From the NCBI RefSeq assembly GCF_000002985.6, contig NC_003280.10, positions 8,428,501 through 8,492,500 on the forward strand: a stretch of 64,000 nucleotides of DNA. The letters are read 5' to 3'. A program made the translations under genes and the position numbers. Source of the DNA: Caenorhabditis elegans (taxonomy: Eukaryota > Nematoda > Chromadorea > Rhabditida > Rhabditidae). Positions within the stretch are counted from its first letter, which is position 1. Every line of letters begins with the position of its first letter. This document shows, one piece after another, positions 10,697 to 23,165 of this stretch. Under the pieces are notes generated by a model. It worked only from the letters and a program-made list of their open reading frames with translations. It was not told the origin of the DNA and did not search any database.

Positions 10697-13501
10697 ATGC
10701 ATCTATTCAAATCATCCCTTCTTTTATTGATTGTTATTTTTGGATGTGCTCATGCAAAGTTTCATACTCATTTTTATAATTTCCTTCTTGGGAAATTTGG
10801 AAAACCCATTGCTGATGATTTATTGAGACCCGATCTCGGAACGAAAGGATCTTTTGGTGGAGGCAATCCAAATGCAACGTGAGTTGTGATTTCTAAAAAT
10901 GTGGAAATTTTCCTTCATTTCCCATTGCTCTCCCTTGACGGTTCATATCTCAGTTTTCTCAAGCAAGATTATTCAAAAACTGTTCAACTATGAAACTAAA
11001 GAAAATTATTTGGCATATCATACTTTTCGTAATATTACTGTTCAAAATGTTTTGCTAAAACCAACGTAAACCGATATGAGAGAAGTCAAAGTTGAGCAAA
11101 ATGGTATAGGAAAAACACTTTTCGTTCGATTCAATGAAATATTGCTAGAATTTATCCTAATTCAAAAAATTTACTCAATTTATTCCAAACAAAATTTTAA
11201 AATTTTAAAACATTTGTATAGTCTTTTGAATACAATTTTTTATCGTGCGCTCCTACAAAAGCTTTCAAGATACATTTTGTTTACGTAGAGTTTAATGTTT
11301 CAATTATCTTATTTTACGAACAATTTTGTGAAGCTTGGTGACTGCAATCGTGGTTAGACCTACGTAGAACTTACCTTGACAGCGAGGTCTCATGATTTTG
11401 CGAATTTACCGTTGACATTTTCAAAATTAAAAATTCATGAATTTACAATTGCAATTCGACAAATATATATTTCAATTTCTTTCAAAGAAGACTTTTTTGA
11501 ATTTCGTATATTCCAAGACTGGAATTTAGGTGTGTAATAACTTGAAATAATTTGTCACAAAAACTAAGTCAACTAAAATATTAAACAGATAGATCTACGA
11601 CATTTTGTTGCAACCTATTATCAGAACTAGACGAACAATGTTCTAGTGACCGGCTTCAGATAACCAATGATCTGATGTCAACCAGATCACACCTTTCAAA
11701 TCAGAATGATGTCATGATTTTATTTTTTGAAAAAAACACGAAAAAAAACAGTTGTAGTGATCGAAAGATTGCTACACATAGATGACGAGAAAACCGTGCA
11801 GTGTCACTTGACCTCTATAAGTGTAGCCTCCAATTACATTTTGTTCTCACACTGAATCAGTCATGACTTGATGGTCAAGACGATTCCGACACAAATATGT
11901 ATGGTGGTTTGTGTTCGTATCATTGTGTGTGACGTCACAAATCCCGATTTCTGATCGTATCCTGATCCGAAACAAACGCAAACAAGATGGAACAAGTATT
12001 TTCACACACCCGTTCATAAAAAGTGTTTCTTTTAGGGGTCTTCCAATTGTGGTAATTCACGGGTTGGCTGGATACGCTGGATTATCAAAGAAAAGTTTAT
12101 TGAACAAATACTATTCGTATGGGCAACCAAAGGGAACTGTATTCGCAACAACATATGCAAGAGGAAAGCTGATGGACTCATTGCAACACGGAATGCAATG
12201 CGATTATGTGTTGAAGGTAGGTGTAAAGAAATGATGGGATTATATAATAGACATGAGAAATCATTTTGATTTGGGAATTTAATTTAGACTCTGAAAACTA
12301 CAAGAGGAACACTTGCAAAAGCTAAGATCAAGTGTAGTGTAACTATTGTCATCATCACCAACATCATCATCATTAAATCTAATCTTTACAATGAGAAAAC
12401 CTCGCCATATCATGTCTCCGTTCTGACGCGGCGCCACTGGTGTAGTGAATGTGTAGTTTGTGATGGTCACAGTTAGACTGGCCTTGTGGGGGAATTTCTA
12501 TAACTTCTGGGTTTGATCTCGTCTGTTAATATAGATAAATAGAGAACAAAGGGATGATCGGTGATCTTTCAAGACCCGATTGATAACGGCCGGAGTGACG
12601 TTGAAACGGAAAAAGGACGTGACCCGAAAAAAGAAGGGATTGTTTACAAACTACACAAAACACAGATTTATAATGACTGGTTGGGTAGACATCTTTCGGA
12701 AGGGATCCGGATTGAGAAGGATATTCTAAAAGAAAAGATGAAGGGGAATCTATAGGTGAAATAGGGATTACAATCAACGAAAGGAATATTGCAATCCAAA
12801 CTGTAACTCTAAAATTTCAGGTTCGCACTCTCATTCTTGCTGTTCATGAATACACTCAGAAACCAGTAAACATCATTGCTTGCTCCATGGGATCTCCAAT
12901 TACCAGAAAAGCTATTCTTGGAGGACACTGTGTTGATAGTGGAGTCAATTTGGGACGCCCAATTAATCATCTAATTCATAATTATGTTTCTGTTGGTGGA
13001 GCAAATCACGGAGCTATTATGTGCGCCAAGCAGCCATTTGTGAATGGAATCTGTAGTTTAACACATGGTTTGGATTGCCGTTCCAAGTTCTTACAAGAGA
13101 TCAACTCACAGTAAGTTTCGCAAAAAAAGTATCCCAGCACAGGGAATTGAACTCATGCAGGTGTGCGTGAAAGGCAAAACTTTTAGCCACTAAGCCAGCA
13201 AGGCTTTTCATTTTTTGGGTATACTAGGGCATACTTAAATTTAATTACGTTGTTTTCTGTACACATAAACATTAATTTCATGATTTTACAAGTCAACATT
13301 TTTTTCAGGCCGTTCCAATACGGAAAGAACATGTTCGCCATTTATTCCGTAGCTGACGAAGTTATTGGACTCAGAAATACGTGTGGAGAGATGTCCTCAC
13401 CATTAGAAGGAGCCACTTCAATCGTCAAAACTAGACTAATGCATGGAGCAGTTATTGGTGGAACTACAGAAGATCAATGGAGGGCTCTTCAAACCTCATA
13501 A
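10697..13501 (+). CDS. Secreted nematode lipase (LIPS family, alpha/beta-hydrolase)
   Basis: Four exons: 10697-10878, 12036-12216, 12821-13110, 13309-13501; 281 aa. A signal peptide (MHLFKSSLLLLIVIFGCAHA) is followed by the N-terminal FHTHFYNFLLGKFGKPIADD and GGGNPNAT typical of nematode class-2-type lipases. The oxyanion region is VVIHGLAGYAG, the nucleophile elbow ACSMGSP (Ser in place of the GxSxG centre), the acid residue lies in YSVADEVIG, and the catalytic His is in LMHGAVIGG. It should hydrolyse triglycerides or related esters in the gut lumen or extracellular space. Polyadenylation signal AATAAA at 13631-13636. Intron 1 is long (1.16 kb) and intron 3 holds a tRNA-like element. It may be the gene I recall as lips-10, but I am not sure enough to name it. 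Confidence 0.88.
13132..13206 (-). repeat. tRNA(Glu)-like pol III element or SINE/tRNA pseudogene in lipase intron 3
   Basis: Read on the minus strand, TGGCTTAGTGG matches a tRNA A box and AGTTCAATTCC matches a B box. Between them a short stem TGC/GCA encloses CTTTCAC, a 7-base loop with anticodon TTC (Glu). A run of seven Ts follows, as at a pol III terminator. The acceptor arms do not pair, so it is not a functional tRNA gene; a tRNA-derived element or decayed copy is more likely. Confidence 0.55.
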
Positions 13502-14283
13502 AAACAAAATCTCACCAAAAATACTAATTGACATCAAATTTCACTTGTGATCTCTTTAATTTCCTTGTTTATATTGATTCGAACTCGTTGCTTTCATTCA
13601 AAACTTTGTGTGTATATTGTTCAAAAGTTTAATAAATCAGTACAATCGTTGATTAAATTGGTATTTTGAACGAAAATGATCAGAATGTTAAATTCGTCCA
13701 AGTGATCAAGTCCATCAGGCGACTTGTAAGAATTCTCATAAGAATAGAGATAGGAAACTGCTATATTTCGCAGATCAATCTAGACACATGATACAATGTT
13801 GTGATTTTCTCCGAAAACGAAGATATTTATTATTTTCTTCAGAAATCTCTTCCGATGAGACTGAATAATCTGTGAAAACCGGAGCGGCGGCGCCATTTGG
13901 CTTTTGGGCAATACGGTGCGCAATTCTGCAAACACATGATCCCACGCGCAAATGCACAGATTTCCCAATGCGTCGTTGTTTCCCAAATTTTCGATTTTCG
14001 GGATATTTCTACATTTTTAAAAGATTTCCAGCCGTGTTTTTGTTGTAGAATATTTTTTTTACATATTTATAGTTTGTTTTTATAGATATTTGCTAAAAAC
14101 TATGAATCTAGTTGAATATTCGCTTATTCTGGAAAAAAAAATCAAATACTTTAAAATCTACATGTTTTGAAGAGCTGTTTCTTTTTAATTCTGAAGTTTG
14201 TTAAACCATTTATTTGAAATTTTTTCTTATTTTATATTGCTAAAAACATAATCAATAGTTTTTCAGGTAGTAAAGTTACAGCT
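13502..14283. promoter_or_regulatory. Promoter region of the eIF3g / evl-20 pair
   Basis: Lies between the lipase polyadenylation signal and the eIF3g start. About 13870-13985 is GC-richer than its surroundings (GGAGCGGCGGCGCC, CAATACGGTGCGCAATTCTG) and is the likeliest core promoter of the housekeeping gene pair. Extent is inferred from composition only. Confidence 0.4.
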
Positions 14284-15408
14284 ATGACTGGCATTAACGC
14301 GTGAGTTTTCACCCTCGAATAATTATTTACGTAAAGAAAGTTTCAGAATGGCTCCCGCTCCAGAAGTTGTAAGCTGGGCTGAGGCCGTTGAGCAAGACAG
14401 TAAGTTTTTCATTTCTCGTCTTCAAGAATATTTACGTGAACTTTCACGGTTTTCGCATTTGGAGTGCAACCGCCTAACAAAACGAGTCATTTCTGTATGA
14501 ACTGATGAACGCTTTTGCAGACGCCCCACACATCCAGGAAGGAGCTGATGGAACACGTACCGAAACAGCTTTCACTGAGGTTGATGGAGTAAGATGGAAG
14601 GTTTGTTATCCGATGGCCAAAAAATTCGCCTTACAGAATTCTCGAGTTATGCTCTAGAATTCTTTCAATTCCAAATTTCAGGTTGTGACACAGTTCAAAG
14701 TTATCAACAAACGTGTACCAAAAGTCGTCGCTGATCGCAAAAAATGGGTGAAATTCGGAAGTTGTAAGGGAGAGCCAGCAGGACCCCAAGTTGCCACAAC
14801 TTACGTGGCTGAAGAAGTCGATATGCAATTCACAAGAAATCGCGCAGGAGAGCAGATTCTTGACGTTCAAGAAGACAAACAGACTGCTAAAACTACAAGC
14901 CGTGAGCATTGCCGTCATTGCAAAGGAAACGACCATTGGAGTACTCATTGTCCTTACAAGGTCATGTACCAATTGGACGAGGAAGCTGATGCTGACAAGG
15001 ATACTGAAAAGGATAGAATGGCAATGGGAATGCGTCCTGATGGAAGACAAATCGATAGAAATCGGTAAGCATTCAAAATACTGTAATCTAAGTTGCCCAA
15101 AAAATCTTGATGATTGAATAATTTATGAACTATTTTTAAAACATACTTTCAGATCCGATGAGAATACATGCCGTGTCACCAATCTTCCGCAAGAGATGAA
15201 CGAAGACGAACTTCGTGATTTGTTCGGAAAGATTGGAAGAGTCATCCGAATCTTCATTGCCCGTGACAAAGTCACTGGTCTCCCGAAAGGATTCGCCTTC
15301 GTTACATTTGAATCAAGAGATGACGCCGCCCGTGCAATTGCAGAACTCAATGATATCCGAATGTACCATATGGTTCTCAAAGTCGAATGGACACGTCCGA
15401 GCAACTAA
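14284..15408 (+). CDS. eif-3.G: Translation initiation factor eIF3 subunit G
   Basis: Five exons: 14284-14300, 14347-14399, 14521-14600, 14682-15064, 15153-15408; 262 aa. N-terminal MTGINAMAPAPEVVSWAEAV, the conserved eIF3g middle with a CCHC-like knuckle (CRHCKGNDHWSTHCP), then a C-terminal RRM starting CRVTNLPQEMNEDELRDLFG with RNP1 GFAFVTFESRDDA. eIF3g is an RNA-binding subunit of the cytosolic eIF3 complex, which recruits the 40S subunit and promotes scanning and reinitiation. Length and domain order match the family. The next gene, evl-20, follows on the same strand after about 400 bp with ATG directly behind a TTCCAG acceptor, consistent with co-transcription and trans-splicing. Confidence 0.96.
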
Positions 15409-15806
15409 TCCGTTTTCTGATTTATTTATGTTATGCGTACTTGGATGTTTTCCCGCTGTTTGGTTCTTCATAATTTCGTAGCTAGTGTCTGTCTAAACTG
15501 AAAATTACTGTAGACCAATTCGATGTTTGTTGTTCTTTCCTATTGAAATCATAATTTTTACTTTCTATGGTTATCAGAGTTGGCAAGTGAAGTTTATTTT
15601 CACGAAGGCAGTTCTAGCTATGAAAATTGTTGGTATTTCCTTTTCTTTCTTCAATGATAAATCTATCTCTTCCTGGTTATTTTTTCGTTCTATTTTTCCA
15701 ATCGAGTTGGGTTTCTGTCCAATGTAAAATATCATAGTTTGAATAAAAATCTGATGGCTAAAAATTTTCAAACGCAATAGAACATTTTATAACTCAAAAA
15801 TTCCAG

Positions 15807-16605
15807 ATGGGCTTCTTGAAGATTCTCCGTAAGCAACGTGCTCGGGAACGCGAGATGAGAATATTAATTCTTGGATTAGACAACGCTGGAAAGACTACTT
15901 TAATGAAAAAATTCCTCGACGAGCCGACTGATACAATTGAACCAACATTAGGATTTGATATCAAAACCGTGCATTTCAAAGATTTTCAACTAAACTTATG
16001 GGATGTTGGCGGACAGAAAAGTCTAAGATCTTATTGGAAGAATTATTTCGAATCCACAGATGCTTTAATTTGGGTGGTAGATTCGTCAGATAGAGGTAGA
16101 AACAAATATTTAGGATACATTCAAATTTATAAAAACTTTTTTCAGAGCGTCTTCTACAATGCTCCGAAGAACTCAAAAAATTGCTCGGAGAAGAACGATT
16201 AGCCGGTGCTTCTCTTCTAGTTCTTGCCAACAAAAGTGATCTGCCAGGGGCCATTGATGTGAATTCAATAGCACAGGTAATTCAGATGTCTTCAGTATAT
16301 ACTTCCGAAAAGAAATGCTTTCTTGTAAGCCTTAACATGTAGATATTTATATTAGATTCATTATTCACATGTTACTCTCGTAACATACATTTTGAAAATG
16401 AAGAAAATCTTTAAAGAGGCACGGAAACATAGGAACCTTGAAACTACTCAACCTATTAAGAATTTTCTAGGTACTCGATCTCCATTCCATCAAATCCCAT
16501 CACTGGAAGATCTTTAGTTGCTGTGCACTTTCTGGTGATCGACTGGTCCAAGCAATGACATGGTTATGCGATGATGTTGGAAGTCGATTATTCATACTTG
16601 ATTAA
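15807..16605 (+). CDS. evl-20: ARL2-type small GTPase
   Basis: Three exons: 15807-16095, 16146-16276, 16471-16605; 184 aa. [11 protein letters not shown] carries the N-terminal Gly2 and amphipathic segment; then the P-loop GLDNAGKTT, switch I/interswitch [10 protein letters not shown], switch [15 protein letters not shown], the base-binding ANKSDLPGA, and CCALSGD near the C-terminus. All are ARF/ARL hallmarks, and the [18 protein letters not shown] stretch is ARL2-like. ARL2 controls tubulin folding through cofactor D and microtubule cytoskeleton formation; the worm gene affects vulval and embryonic microtubules. The ATG immediately follows a TTCCAG acceptor, so the start is probably a trans-splice site. 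Downstream member of a likely pair with eIF3g. Confidence 0.95.
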
Positions 16606-16769
16606 AATTGTTATCAATCAAACTGCTTTGATCTCATTTCACACTGCTTGTAAATATATAAAAATTATAGATTTTAATTTATTTTTCATTGAAAAACAAA
16701 ATAATAAGGGCTTCAATAAATTATATAAGAAAATTGCACACCGAGATTTCGGTTGACATGGTTGGAGAT

Positions 16770-18330
16770 TTAACAAGCTGATTGCATCTTGTCGGATGGC
16801 ACCATCATACGGGATACGATCATATAAGTGATGAAAATAGCCACGAAAACGGTAAGACCAAGGAAGACAGTGACAACGGAGATATGGAAAGAGCTGATAC
16901 ACAATTCTTGTCGGAATGAATCTTCTCCGATTTCTCTCGAAGCTACGAGAGCTTGAGCTTGTGTGAGAGAAGATGGGAGCTGAAAACAATGAATGAGCAA
17001 ATGAACACCATTTTGACAACTTACATTTCCTTCCAAAACTTCCAAAGTTGTGAGCTCAGCACGGACATCAAGAATATTCTCCATTACTGGAGCGGATCTC
17101 TTCTTCAAAACTCTGAAGAACTGAGCAGTTTGGTTAGCTTGCTTAACTGCTCCAAATCCTTGTGGCTCAGAGCACGTTGGGCGAGCACACTCCTCATTTG
17201 GTTCCTTAACAGTAATGGAAATCTGGCATTGATAGAAAAGTTGAGAACGATCAGCGTATTTGTAGACGTGAGCCTCTTGTCCAGCCATCAAATCAGTTGG
17301 ATATTCCAAATTGTTGAGCAAGAACTTATCAAGAGCACAACCGTTCTCATCCAAAATTTGCACGGTATCACCATTTCCATCATCAACAGTGCAAGAGTGA
17401 ACGACAGCGCAGAAAGTATCAACGGTTTCAGAATCACAGGTCCATTTGTGATAGACTTGTTGTCCAATAGTTGCGAATTGAACTGGTTCTCCAGTTGGTC
17501 CTCCGTTAAGAATCTCGTATTTACAGATTGGCATTGGAACAACCTGGGTTTGGAAAGCGGTGGTAAGATCAGAGACTTCAATTTGGGTAGAGACTGTCTT
17601 GTCGGCTTCCATGTAGAAGCATTGAACACGGTAGGCACTGGAAATTCAATTTGCATTTTTTTAACGAGAAGCTTCTAGTTGATATCAAGCTTTATAATTT
17701 CGGTATCCTAAACCTTCAAGAAGCATTCCTTAAAAATTACAGAAGTTTCATAGTCTTACCGATCAACCTTGGTGACAAATTGGGGATGGAAAGAGACGAC
17801 GACAGTTGTGGTAACGAAGACTCCCTTTGGATTCAGAGATCTGGTACGAGCAACGTTGCAAGTATCGAATGGAAGTTCGATTCCAGCGACTTGACGACCT
17901 CCTTCGTCATTTCTACATTCTTGTTGATCGAAAAGTCCCTTAACGTAGACGTGTCCCTCGAAGGCATTACGTGTGTTGAAGTTTACTGAAAACATGATTT
18001 TGTGGGAGAATAGTATATAAAAATTCAGGTTTTTTGCAAACTTTTCCTGAAGACAATAAAGTTGAGATAATAAAAATGATGAAGAAAACTTTTAGAGTAG
18101 TAAAAAATGACTTCGGCACACTTTATAAAGTTTAATCAAAACATCAAAAAAAAGACGAAAACGTAATATGACTATCCTAATAATAAACAAATCAAAAGCA
18201 TCAAGATACCTGTGATAGATGTTGGTCCACATTCGACCTCTGGCTCTCCTTCTACATTATTATCAACTGGAATTGCAGAGACCGACGCCACAAGTAAACA
18301 CAGTCCAAGACCAAGTGAATACCTAGCCAT
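16770..18330 (-). CDS. cut-3: Cuticlin, ZP-domain cuticle protein
   Basis: Four exons: 18210-18330, 17760-17985, 17025-17637, 16770-16979; 389 aa. Signal peptide MARYSLGLGLCLLVASVSA, then a ZP domain beginning VECGPTSI with cysteines at ECRND, DTCNVAR, YRVQCFYMEAD, CKYEIL, HKWTC and FCAVVHSC, the C-terminal FYQCQISITVKEPNEECARP, a furin-type site (VLKKRSAP), and a membrane segment near the end (ISVVTVFLGLTVFVAIFITY). Cuticlins are cleaved from the apical membrane of hypodermal seam cells and polymerise into cuticle structures such as alae. It converges on evl-20. A TATA-like box upstream suits a strongly pulsed, moult-regulated gene. Confidence 0.94.
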
Positions 18331-18441
18331 TCTGTAATTTTTTTTATATGAAAAAATGTTTAGCTGCAAAAATGAATATGGATACGAAAATAATAATTTT
18401 AAAACATGAAGCGATTTTGTGGAGAGTTGAGCGATTCAAGA

Positions 18442-18451
18442 CCTTTTATAG
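18442..18451 (-). promoter_or_regulatory. TATA-like box upstream of cut-3
   Basis: CTATAAAAGG on the minus strand, about 112 bp upstream of the cut-3 ATG, inside a GC-richer block (CGCCTCCCA just before it). Position suits a core promoter with a short leader. No experiment is implied. Confidence 0.5.
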
Positions 18452-20421
18452 TGGGAGGCGGTTATCGTTGGTTGATCATCAAGGCATCAAAGAGAGGGGG
18501 TGCGCGTTTTTGGCTTCATCGAAAAGATATCGAACTTTGAGAAGATCCGCCCACCTCCAAGGTTGGCAAGGCAAATGAAGATTTTGACAATTTCAGGCGA
18601 GCAAAGGAATCTATGTATCAATAAGATAAATATTCAAAAAATCAAAAATGAATGCTTTAATTAAATCTTAAATAGATAATCCGTTCATTCTGCCAATTTA
18701 TGTCATCGTCTGAGCTTAAGCCAAGAATCAGTTTAGGAAGTTCACGAAGTTCACGAAGTACATCTACATCCTTTTAAAAAGGTTTAAAAAGGTGGCGAAT
18801 ATTGTGAATCTGATCACTACTCTTTACGAGACAACAAATAATTCAAAGCAATTTTTTTGAATGAAACTAGCCGATGACCAATTATGTCCATTTTGGAATA
18901 GATGACCTGCAGATCATCCTTTACATAATATACCTAAACTCTTTACAATAAGTATTATAAGTGAATATATCAATGGCTCAACATTTGTAAAATGTTGTCT
19001 TTTTCTGTTTCAAAGTTAGCAATCGTTTGGTGTCTATAAACTTCCATAATATCTAACCTGGTATCTAGATACATTTATAGATTAAATTAGTTTTAGTGGA
19101 ATCAGTTTATTTAGTTGTTCTATAACACAAATATTTTTCGAATAAATTTCTGAAAATAGTTTGGCAGCTGAAACATTGAATATTTGAGGTAGTTCGATAA
19201 TTCTAGACATTTAACCATAAAACTTTTGCCTAAATAGGAGTATTAATATGAATCTTTTGATGAAAACAGGAAAAGTGTAAGAATTTTCTTTTCTGTCTGA
19301 TAATACTTCCACTGTATGCCACCCAAAAACCCATCAGCACCACTCTTAAATAGTTGTCCCCATAAATTCCTCAATTTAATTGGGACAACATTGGACTCCA
19401 TTTGCTTTTGCGTCGCCGACGGCTTCTTCTTTCAAGCTAAAGCTTATGACGACGATGGCGGTTTTGTCCCGAGAAGAAGTGAAAACGGATGGGTTTCGGC
19501 ATAATTAGGCTATTATCAAAACGAAGACGATACACAAGGGCTTTATTAGCTTTTACTATGATGATGATGATGTTGATGCTGTGATGGGCTACCGCAAAAT
19601 ATTTTATTTTTATCACTAAATACTGAATTATTTTGAAGGAAAATTATATACCATGGAATAGTTGAGTTTAATAATGAATATAATTTTTTCCTTTTTGAAA
19701 TTCATGTTTCCTCAAGAAAACGAGGCACAAAAATGCGCACATCAACATTTCCACTTTTACTTGGGCAATTATTCATAAAAGCTAGCAAATTAGGAACGCA
19801 GAACATCTCGTCTGTTCCTATTACATTTTGAGTTTTTCAAACGAGAATTTGATTTCCCATCATTTTACCATAAAGACTATTTCAGTATGTAAAATATTCC
19901 AAAGATGTAATACAATCTAAAGGTCGGATCTGATTTACGTCATTGCATATTTCTCCATCCGGCAACCTTGGAAAAATTGGCATATGCATAATATTTTGAT
20001 AATAATTTCAAAAAACCAGATTGCTTACGCTAAAACGTGTAATGGTCAGCTGTATACGCAAATGAGGAGAAAAATGAAAATTGAAAGATAGACAAAAAAC
20101 AAGTCTTCTAAAATGATATCGAATTCAGATTCATAAAATGGTCAAAAAAAGAAAATGTTACGACGTCATTATGACTAAAAAGGGACAGTCTGAGAAATTT
20201 ATTATATTACTGAAGCTAGAATTATAGGAATTCAAATTATAAAGACGATATCCTCATAGTGAAAAGAAGAATATACATAAGAAGTTAAGAGTCTACTGGT
20301 TATGATGTCTAAGGAAAAGCACTTGACAGTTTTCTGAGTGGACGTGGCGAATAGACAGAAATATGTTAGTCATCACGCTTACTATACTTTCGAATGGGTT
20401 TAAACACCGTTTTAAGAATAT

Positions 20422-20460
20422 ATCTGATCTATGATCAGATAGCTGATCTATGATCAGATT
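20422..20460. repeat. Tandem copy of a 17-bp palindrome
   Basis: CTGATCTATGATCAGAT occurs twice, separated by two bases. Each copy is itself an inverted repeat (CTGATC-TAT-GATCAG), so the unit can fold in several ways or offer four half-sites. Confidence 0.7.
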
Positions 20461-20704
20461 GAAAACGGGAATCTATATTAATTATTGGATCAGAGTTTCT
20501 TCATTAGGGAGACAACGTGGAAGAATCATAAGAAATCATTGGAGAATTGGATTGAAAAAAATTCATACCTAAATTAAAGTTTTATTTTAGTTAAAGATAA
20601 AGTATCGTCAATGGGGAAAATGTTTGAAACTAATTATATGGCGCTAGAATAAGTTTGAATGTTTTTCTACGATTTTTATATTCTAATTAGGTATTAATAA
20701 TTTT

Positions 20705-20770
20705 TATAATTTTTTTTTTGTAATAATTTTTTTTTTTTTAATAATTTTTTTTTTTTTTAATAATTTTTAT
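20705..20770. repeat. Phased poly-T / TAATAA low-complexity tract
   Basis: Repeated runs of 9-15 Ts separated by TAATAA or GTAATAA. Simple sequence with several imperfect copies of the same unit, of the slippage-prone kind. Confidence 0.7.
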
Positions 20771-23149
20771 TCGAAGAGGGTTCAAATCGACAACAATTCT
20801 CATAAAGTCTAAATTTTTAGTAAACCGGGCCTGAAACTTTTTAAAATTTGAAAGTTTTGAGCGCTCCCACATATTGATGAATTGGATCATGGTATATTCC
20901 AATCGTATGTACTAACATAGGTTGGTTGAATCCTTGATAATTTCTATAATGCTCCCGATGAGAGACTACTTTCTTGTCTTTTGCATAGGTATTTAATTTC
21001 TACATTTTGTATATTACTCCCCCTGATAAATGTGTTATTCTTATGCTGTAATATGTATTTAATTTATTCCTAACTGCTGACAGAAAAATTAAGAGCTGAA
21101 TTTTTAAAAATATATTTCTGCAAGAAATTTCGATTGAATAGTCCAGTTGTCAGGTAACGTGACCTTTTCCAATTTCAATCCAGTGCGCCCATTTTCAATC
21201 AGTTTCAATTTGTTTTCTATCCAAGAAATCGCAAAATCCGTACCATCGCCACACTAACGTGAGTTTCCCTTATCACTTTTCGATCTCTTCCCAAGAGTTT
21301 ATTGTACGTGCAAAACAATTGAACAAACTATTCTGTGCTCAAACAAAAGAGGCGGCCAGTACGTGAGGTCGTGCAATATTTGAACCGTTTTTGTGTGCTT
21401 GTACTGAGAAAATGTTGCAATAAATGAAAATGTGATTGGTTCTAGTCATTCTTTGCTGTTATGTTATCAACTGGGTATCAAGAGCACACAATTTTGATGT
21501 CATTAATTGAAAATGCGGAACAGTTTGAAATTTAGGGCGGATGAGAAGTCAGCAACCGATGATTCAGTCGTGAAGACACTTTTTAAATGCACGTAGAGAG
21601 CCTGTTTAGTTGGCTACAAACTGATGTGTGACGATTACTTTTTGGTGAAAAAGCTTGCAAAATTATATAATGCTCTTCACTTCAGATACTGTCATTTTGA
21701 GGGCAACGCTAAAAAAAGAAAATTCGAGGCTTCTAATTGAGCACCCACTTCATAATTTTGTTGGCCATTTTAGGTTTTTTTTATTAGTGGCATAAAATTA
21801 ACAGAGGCTTTCATGATTATACAATCAAGAGATTTTTTTTGCAATAGAATGGTTTCTTTCAACATGCACAGCTGTAATTAACTTGAGGGTTTGTTTTTCT
21901 CGAAGACTTCATTTCTGATGACTCACGTATAGGCGTTTATTGACATGTAAAATTTATTTTTGAAAAGCTCTGCACAAATTGCATAATAATATTCAAAATT
22001 TTCTCTAACCAATTTGTATTCGGAACGAGCAATTGAGAAATAGTCTCGCATGAAATAGTAATATGGACGAACTGTAAATTTTTTGATTTTGTCTCATTTT
22101 TTATAACCCAAGTGGTAGCGAGTACACATGTCCTCCACTTTCAAATTGCAATGCACCAAACAACGAAATAAATGTACGTGGATAAATTCAAAAAGTAGAT
22201 GAGATTTCGAATATCCGTTTGTTTTTTCCTGCTTCCGTTTTCTCTCCCGAAACATGCTCAAAAGCACAAAGAGTGCAGTTGTTCCATTAGGCACAGACGT
22301 GGAAAAAAACACAATGATAGGTGGGAAGATGTGGCCTCAAATTTCACAAGTGCATAGTACACACGCCTCCCTCAATGTTTTATTAGCTTCCGCCCCTCCT
22401 GTCGTTCTATCTGTTGTCACGTATCCTCTGATCCACGTGTGAATTTAACAGACGAAGAAAAACTGTTTGATCAAGCGGGAGGTCAAGTTTACGTAAGAAG
22501 ATGTGATGAACGATGCCGATAAAGAAGAGAAATGCCAAGAAAGAGGAAGTTCTTTGGAGCGGAAGGATTTATATTTTGGTTCTGAACCAATGCGTGCCGA
22601 TTTTGAAATAAAAACACATGCGAAAGCTATAATTGCTGAGTGCTCGAGTCAGAGCGAGCCAGAGGACTTGAAATCTATTCTTGGAGTCGTTGAGCAAAAA
22701 GGGCATAAAAAGCAGGTGGCTGAAGAAGAATTATTGCTCTTATTGAGTATTTTCACCATGATTTCAGCTTTTAAAAAATTTTGAAAAGGATATGTGAAAT
22801 TGATTCGGATAAAATCAACGTCACTCATTTTCGTGAAAACCAAAAAATTTACAGTCATCCTTTTGAATAGTGCCTCCAAGATACAACCTTCAATATTTCA
22901 TTGAATGCCTAATAACACTTGGAGCATCAATTTTGTGTGTATTTAATTTAGGTCAGGTACACCAAAGTAGATATATATCTCAAAATAAGCAGCTCATTCT
23001 TGACCTTTACGATCTATTCCCAAATGCATTGTACACTCCACCTCTCTATTCCTCTGTCTCTTTATGTACATAGGCAAACTGCCGGGCACAAGCGGGCTTC
23101 TTCTCGCACCCGCGCGCGCGCAGCAGTGTGCATGCATCGTCTCGTTCGG

Positions 23150-23165
23150 CACGTAGTCGCCACGT
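23150..23165. promoter_or_regulatory. Paired hypoxia-response-type CACGT sites
   Basis: Two CACGT words (reverse complement ACGTG, the core HIF-1 site RCGTG) start at 23150 and 23161, 11 bp apart, about one helical turn. They lie some 470 bp upstream of the NDUFA4-like gene start, in a GC-rich block (CGCGCGCGCG nearby). Candidate only, but the mammalian relative NDUFA4L2 is HIF-regulated and I recall the worm gene as HIF-1 responsive. Confidence 0.45.

Larger units (their letters stand above)
18600..23130. other. Large intergenic region with low-complexity and palindromic repeats
   Basis: No convincing gene in about 4.5 kb. Short frames at 19316-19504 and 22503-22784 (93 codons, charged N-terminal half, Leu-rich end) have no recognisable family or splice support. 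Notable contents are direct repeats near 18740-18790, an ATG microsatellite near 19557-19580, a tandem palindrome at 20422-20460, and T-tracts at 20705-20768. CACGT words at 22418-22422 and a CACGTG E-box at 22434-22439 may belong to the promoter of the NDUFA4-like gene. Confidence 0.4.

Noticed and set aside
16953-17678. 241-codon plus-strand frame
   Set aside because: Antisense shadow of the cut-3 exons; the minus strand encodes the ZP domain with correct splice sites.
22503-22784. 93-codon frame in the large intergenic region
   Set aside because: Charged start and Leu-rich end but no recognised domain, promoter or conservation evidence; left unannotated rather than asserted.
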